A program made the translations under genes and the position numbers. Positions 44,397 to 46,723 of a stretch of 46,723 bases of DNA are shown piece by piece. Under the pieces are notes generated by a model. It saw nothing but the letters and a program-made list of their open reading frames with translations. It did no database searches and was not told where the DNA came from. Origin of the DNA: an uncultured Thiohalocapsa sp. (GTDB lineage: Bacteria > Pseudomonadota > Gammaproteobacteria > Chromatiales > Chromatiaceae); contig NZ_CAJXYK010000050.1 of NCBI RefSeq assembly GCF_913063425.1, positions 1 to 46,723 on the forward strand. Reading direction: 5' to 3'. Position 1 is the stretch's first letter. Each line of letters begins with the position of its first letter.

Positions 44397-46133
44397 ATGG
44401 GAAAAGATCTCGATCACCAGCAGGAGCTCGCGCTCCCCTTCCCGGAGCTGCGCGGCGACGTGCCGCTGCTGCCGGCACGCATGATCAACGAGTATTGCTA
44501 CTGCCCGCGCCTGGCCTACCTGGAATGGGTGCAGGGCGAGTGGGACGACTCGGCGGACACCGTGGAGGGCCGCTGGGTACACCGGCGCGTGGACAGACCA
44601 GGGGGCAAGCTGCCGCCCGTGGAGCAGGCGAAGGGCAAGGACGACGAGCCGGACGAGAAGATCCATGCCCGCTCCATCGAGCTGTCGTCGAACCGGCTCG
44701 GGCTCATCGCCCGCATGGACCTCATCGAGGGCACCGGCTCGGAAGTCACGCCGGTGGACTACAAGCGCGGCAAGCGCCCGCACGTCGCCCGCGGCGCCTA
44801 CGACCCGGAGCGGGTGCAGCTCTGCGTACAGGGCCTGATCCTCGCCGAGCACGGCTACACCTGCACCGAGGGCGTGCTCTACTACGCCGGCAGCCGCGAG
44901 CGGGTGCGCGTGCCCTTCGACGACGAGCTGCTCGCGCTCACCAAGCAGACCATCGACGGCCTGCGCTTCACCGCCGCGGGCGGACGCATCCCGCCGCCGC
45001 TGGAGGACAGTCCCAAGTGCCCGCGCTGCTCCCTGGTCGGCATCTGCCTGCCGGACGAGACCGCCTTCTTCCGCGGCGCCGACATCGCGCCGCGACCGCT
45101 GGCCGTGGGGCTCGACACCCGCCTGCCCCTCTACGTGCAGGCCTGGCACGCCAAGGTGAGCAAATCCGCCGAGCGCCTGGAGGTCTTCATCGACGACAAG
45201 AAGGTGCAGGAGGCGCGGCTCATCGACCTCTCCCAGCTCGCGATCTTCGGCAACGTCTACGTCACCACGCCGGCCATGCAGGAGCTGATGCGCCGTAACA
45301 TCCCCATCAGCTGGCACAGCCACGGCGGCTGGTTCATGGGCCATACGGTGGGCACCGGCCACAAGAACATCGAGCTGCGCCGCGCCCAGTTCCGCGCCGC
45401 CGACGACCAGGCCTTCTGCCTGCGCCTCGCCAAGACCCTGATCGAGGCCAAGATCAAGAACGCCCGCACCCTGCTGCGCCGCAACTGGAAGGGAGAGGGC
45501 GGCGCGCCGCCCGCGCTGCTGGAGGACCTCAACAGCGACATCCGCCGCGCGCAGAAGGCCACGGACCTCGCCGGCCTGCTCGGCATCGAGGGCAGCGCCG
45601 CCGCGCGCTACTTCCGCGAGCTGCCCAACGTCATCAAGCCGCCCGGCGACGATCCGACCCCGGCCTTCGACTTCAGCAAGCGCAACCGGCGCCCGCCGAC
45701 GGACCCGGTCAACGCCCTGCTCTCCTACGCCTATTCGCTGCTGGTACGCACCTGGACCAACACCCTCTCCGCCGTCGGGCTCGACCCGTACCTCGGCTAC
45801 TACCACCAGCCGCGCTACGGCCGTCCAGCGCTGTCGCTCGACATGATGGAGCCCTTCCGGCCCCTCCTTGCGGACTCCGCCGTGATCCAGGCCATCAACA
45901 ACGGCGAGGTGCGCCCGACGGACTTCATCCGGGCCGCCGGCAGCGTCTCGCTGCACCCTGACGGGCGCAAGCGCTTCATCGCCACCTTCGAGCGGCGTCT
46001 GACCATGGAGGTCACGCACCCGCTGCTCGGCTATCGGCTCAGCTACCGCCGGCTGCTGGAAGTGCAGGCACGCCTGTTCGCACGCCACCTGCACGGCGAG
46101 CTCGACCACTATCCACAGTTCACACCGCGCTGA
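44397..46133 (+). CDS. cas4-cas1: Cas4-Cas1 fusion protein
   Basis: A 578-residue adaptation protein. The N-terminal Cas4 nuclease (about residues 20-225) has the iron-sulfur cysteines C-Y-C-P-R-L-A-Y-L-E-W and, near 205, C-P-R-C-S-L-V-G-I-C. Between them lie the nuclease residues around G-L-I-A-R-M-D-L-I-E and V-D-Y-K-R-G-K. The C-terminal Cas1 integrase (about 235-578) contains N-A-L-L-S-Y-A-Y-S-L-L, L-G-Y-Y-H and the acidic S-L-D-M-M-E-P-F-R-P-L-L-A-D. The fusion is typical of type I-G and couples PAM selection to spacer integration. ATG 44397 has a GAGGAGG site. It is on the strand opposite to the cas3 operon. Confidence 0.95.
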   Translation: MGKDLDHQQELALPFPELRGDVPLLPARMINEYCYCPRLAYLEWVQGEWDDSADTVEGRWVHRRVDRPGGKLPPVEQAKGKDDEPDEKIHARSIELSSNRLGLIARMDLIEGTGSEVTPVDYKRGKRPHVARGAYDPERVQLCVQGLILAEHGYTCTEGVLYYAGSRERVRVPFDDELLALTKQTIDGLRFTAAGGRIPPPLEDSPKCPRCSLVGICLPDETAFFRGADIAPRPLAVGLDTRLPLYVQAWHAKVSKSAERLEVFIDDKKVQEARLIDLSQLAIFGNVYVTTPAMQELMRRNIPISWHSHGGWFMGHTVGTGHKNIELRRAQFRAADDQAFCLRLAKTLIEAKIKNARTLLRRNWKGEGGAPPALLEDLNSDIRRAQKATDLAGLLGIEGSAAARYFRELPNVIKPPGDDPTPAFDFSKRNRRPPTDPVNALLSYAYSLLVRTWTNTLSAVGLDPYLGYYHQPRYGRPALSLDMMEPFRPLLADSAVIQAINNGEVRPTDFIRAAGSVSLHPDGRKRFIATFERRLTMEVTHPLLGYRLSYRRLLEVQARLFARHLHGELDHYPQFTPR

Positions 46134-46207
46134 CCGGCCGCACGGCGCCGCCCCATGCCCGGCGCCCGGCCCGCAGCCGCCACCGGACACCAACGCGACC
46201 GACGCAC

Positions 46208-46501
46208 ATGGACCAACGCCTCTACATCGTCGCCTACGACATCTCCGACCAGCGCCGCTGGCGGCGCATCTTCAAGCTCATGAAGGGCTACGGGGAATGG
46301 GTCCAGCTCTCCGTCTTCCAGTGCCGCCTCACGCGCCAACAGCACGCCGAGCTGGTGAGCCTGCTCGACGGCATCATCCACCACAGCGAAGATCACGTGC
46401 TGCTGCTCGACTTCGGCCACGCCGACCAGATCACCCCGCACGTCGTCAGCCTGGGTAAAGCCGACTTCACCCCCGTCGAGCAGGCCCCCATCATCGTGTA
46501 G
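46208..46501 (+). CDS. cas2: CRISPR endoribonuclease/adaptation protein Cas2
   Basis: A 97-residue Cas2. The ferredoxin-like fold starts Y-I-V-A-Y-D-I-S-D-Q-R-R-W-R-R with the conserved aspartate after strand 1, followed by Q-L-S-V-F-Q-C-R-L. It pairs with Cas1 to integrate spacers. It lies 74 bp after cas4-cas1. Confidence 0.95.
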   Translation: MDQRLYIVAYDISDQRRWRRIFKLMKGYGEWVQLSVFQCRLTRQQHAELVSLLDGIIHHSEDHVLLLDFGHADQITPHVVSLGKADFTPVEQAPIIV

Positions 46502-46723
46502 AGTCTGTCCCCAGCGGGACGACAGCCGCCGGCTCGGCTCCCGCCGACACCGGCACCTCCGCCGCGGCACCGCGAGCCCTCCGGTGCTGCCGAAAACCCC
46601 AGCACCGCTCGCACTCAACCGCTCCTTAAAAATCGAGAGATTATGCTAACCTTCTCACAAGGCGTGGGAGGGTCGCCGCAGCGCCCCGGGCAGTCGGCAG
46701 CACCGCTCGCAAACTGCCCGCGA
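46502..46723 (+). promoter_or_regulatory. Probable CRISPR leader start (array not reached)
   Basis: Downstream of cas2 the sequence turns AT-rich at about 46623-46663 (CTTAAAAATCGAGAGATTAT and following), unlike its surroundings, as leaders are. A 14-bp direct repeat CAGCACCGCTCGCA occurs at 46600-46613 and 46698-46711. No regularly spaced repeats are seen before the window ends, so the array must lie beyond 46723 or elsewhere. Confidence 0.45.

Noticed and set aside
46600-46711. The 14-bp direct repeat after cas2 as the first CRISPR repeats
   Set aside because: Only two copies, 98 bp apart, which does not fit a repeat-spacer period. Kept only as a leader observation.

Overview
The window is high-GC DNA from a gammaproteobacterium. 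I judge this from the fimT-pilV-pilW-pilX-pilY1-pilE minor-pilin order, the complete ccmABCDEFGHI cytochrome c maturation operon, and several multiheme c-type cytochromes. A chemolithotrophic or anaerobically respiring member of the Ectothiorhodospiraceae/Chromatiales type would fit, but no gene here fixes the genus.

Layout from left to right. 1-852 is the 3' part of a class V aminotransferase. 1096-2652 is a two-domain polyphosphate:AMP phosphotransferase (pap). 2953-3417 (-) is a small coiled-coil protein with a C-terminal membrane anchor. 3580-7691 is a multiheme module: an octaheme hydroxylamine-oxidoreductase (HAO) family cytochrome and a tetraheme NapC/NirT quinol dehydrogenase (both -), divergent from a five-heme cytochrome c554-like protein (+) that ends in a clear terminator. 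7844-16271 (-) is the type IV pilus minor-pilin/PilY1 operon. About 1 kb without a recognisable gene follows. 17421-19920 (+) holds N-carbamoylputrescine amidase, a divergent TrpD-like protein and a Rieske ferredoxin. A DUF2726 protein (-) lies at 20050-20679. 20936-30572 (+) is the ccm operon with an extra polytopic membrane protein at its end. 31206-33857 (-) has a solute-binding lipoprotein and APS kinase (cysC). 34121 onward is a WYL regulator, an antitoxin with a deleted PIN-toxin partner, then a type I-G (formerly I-U, GSU0051-0054 type) CRISPR-Cas locus: cas3-csb3-csb1-csb2 on the minus strand (42680-35785), and the cas4-cas1 fusion plus cas2 on the plus strand (44397-46501). No CRISPR array is visible. 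An AT-rich leader-like stretch starts at about 46620, so the array probably lies just past the right edge.

The parts fit together. The ccm operon supplies the haem attachment machinery that the multiheme module needs. In that module the NapC-type protein would pass quinol electrons to the octaheme protein, which appears to lack the haem-crosslinking tyrosine of true HAO and is therefore more likely reductive.

The most unusual DNA-level feature is a set of three tandem arrays (22551-22768, 30791-31090, 32881-33150) of exactly 30-bp units, each unit a 17-nt hairpin plus a 13-nt spacer. The middle array is the same family in inverted orientation, and its hairpin differs from the outer two by one compensatory base-pair swap with the same TTCCA loop. 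Two families of single REP-like palindromes are also scattered between genes.
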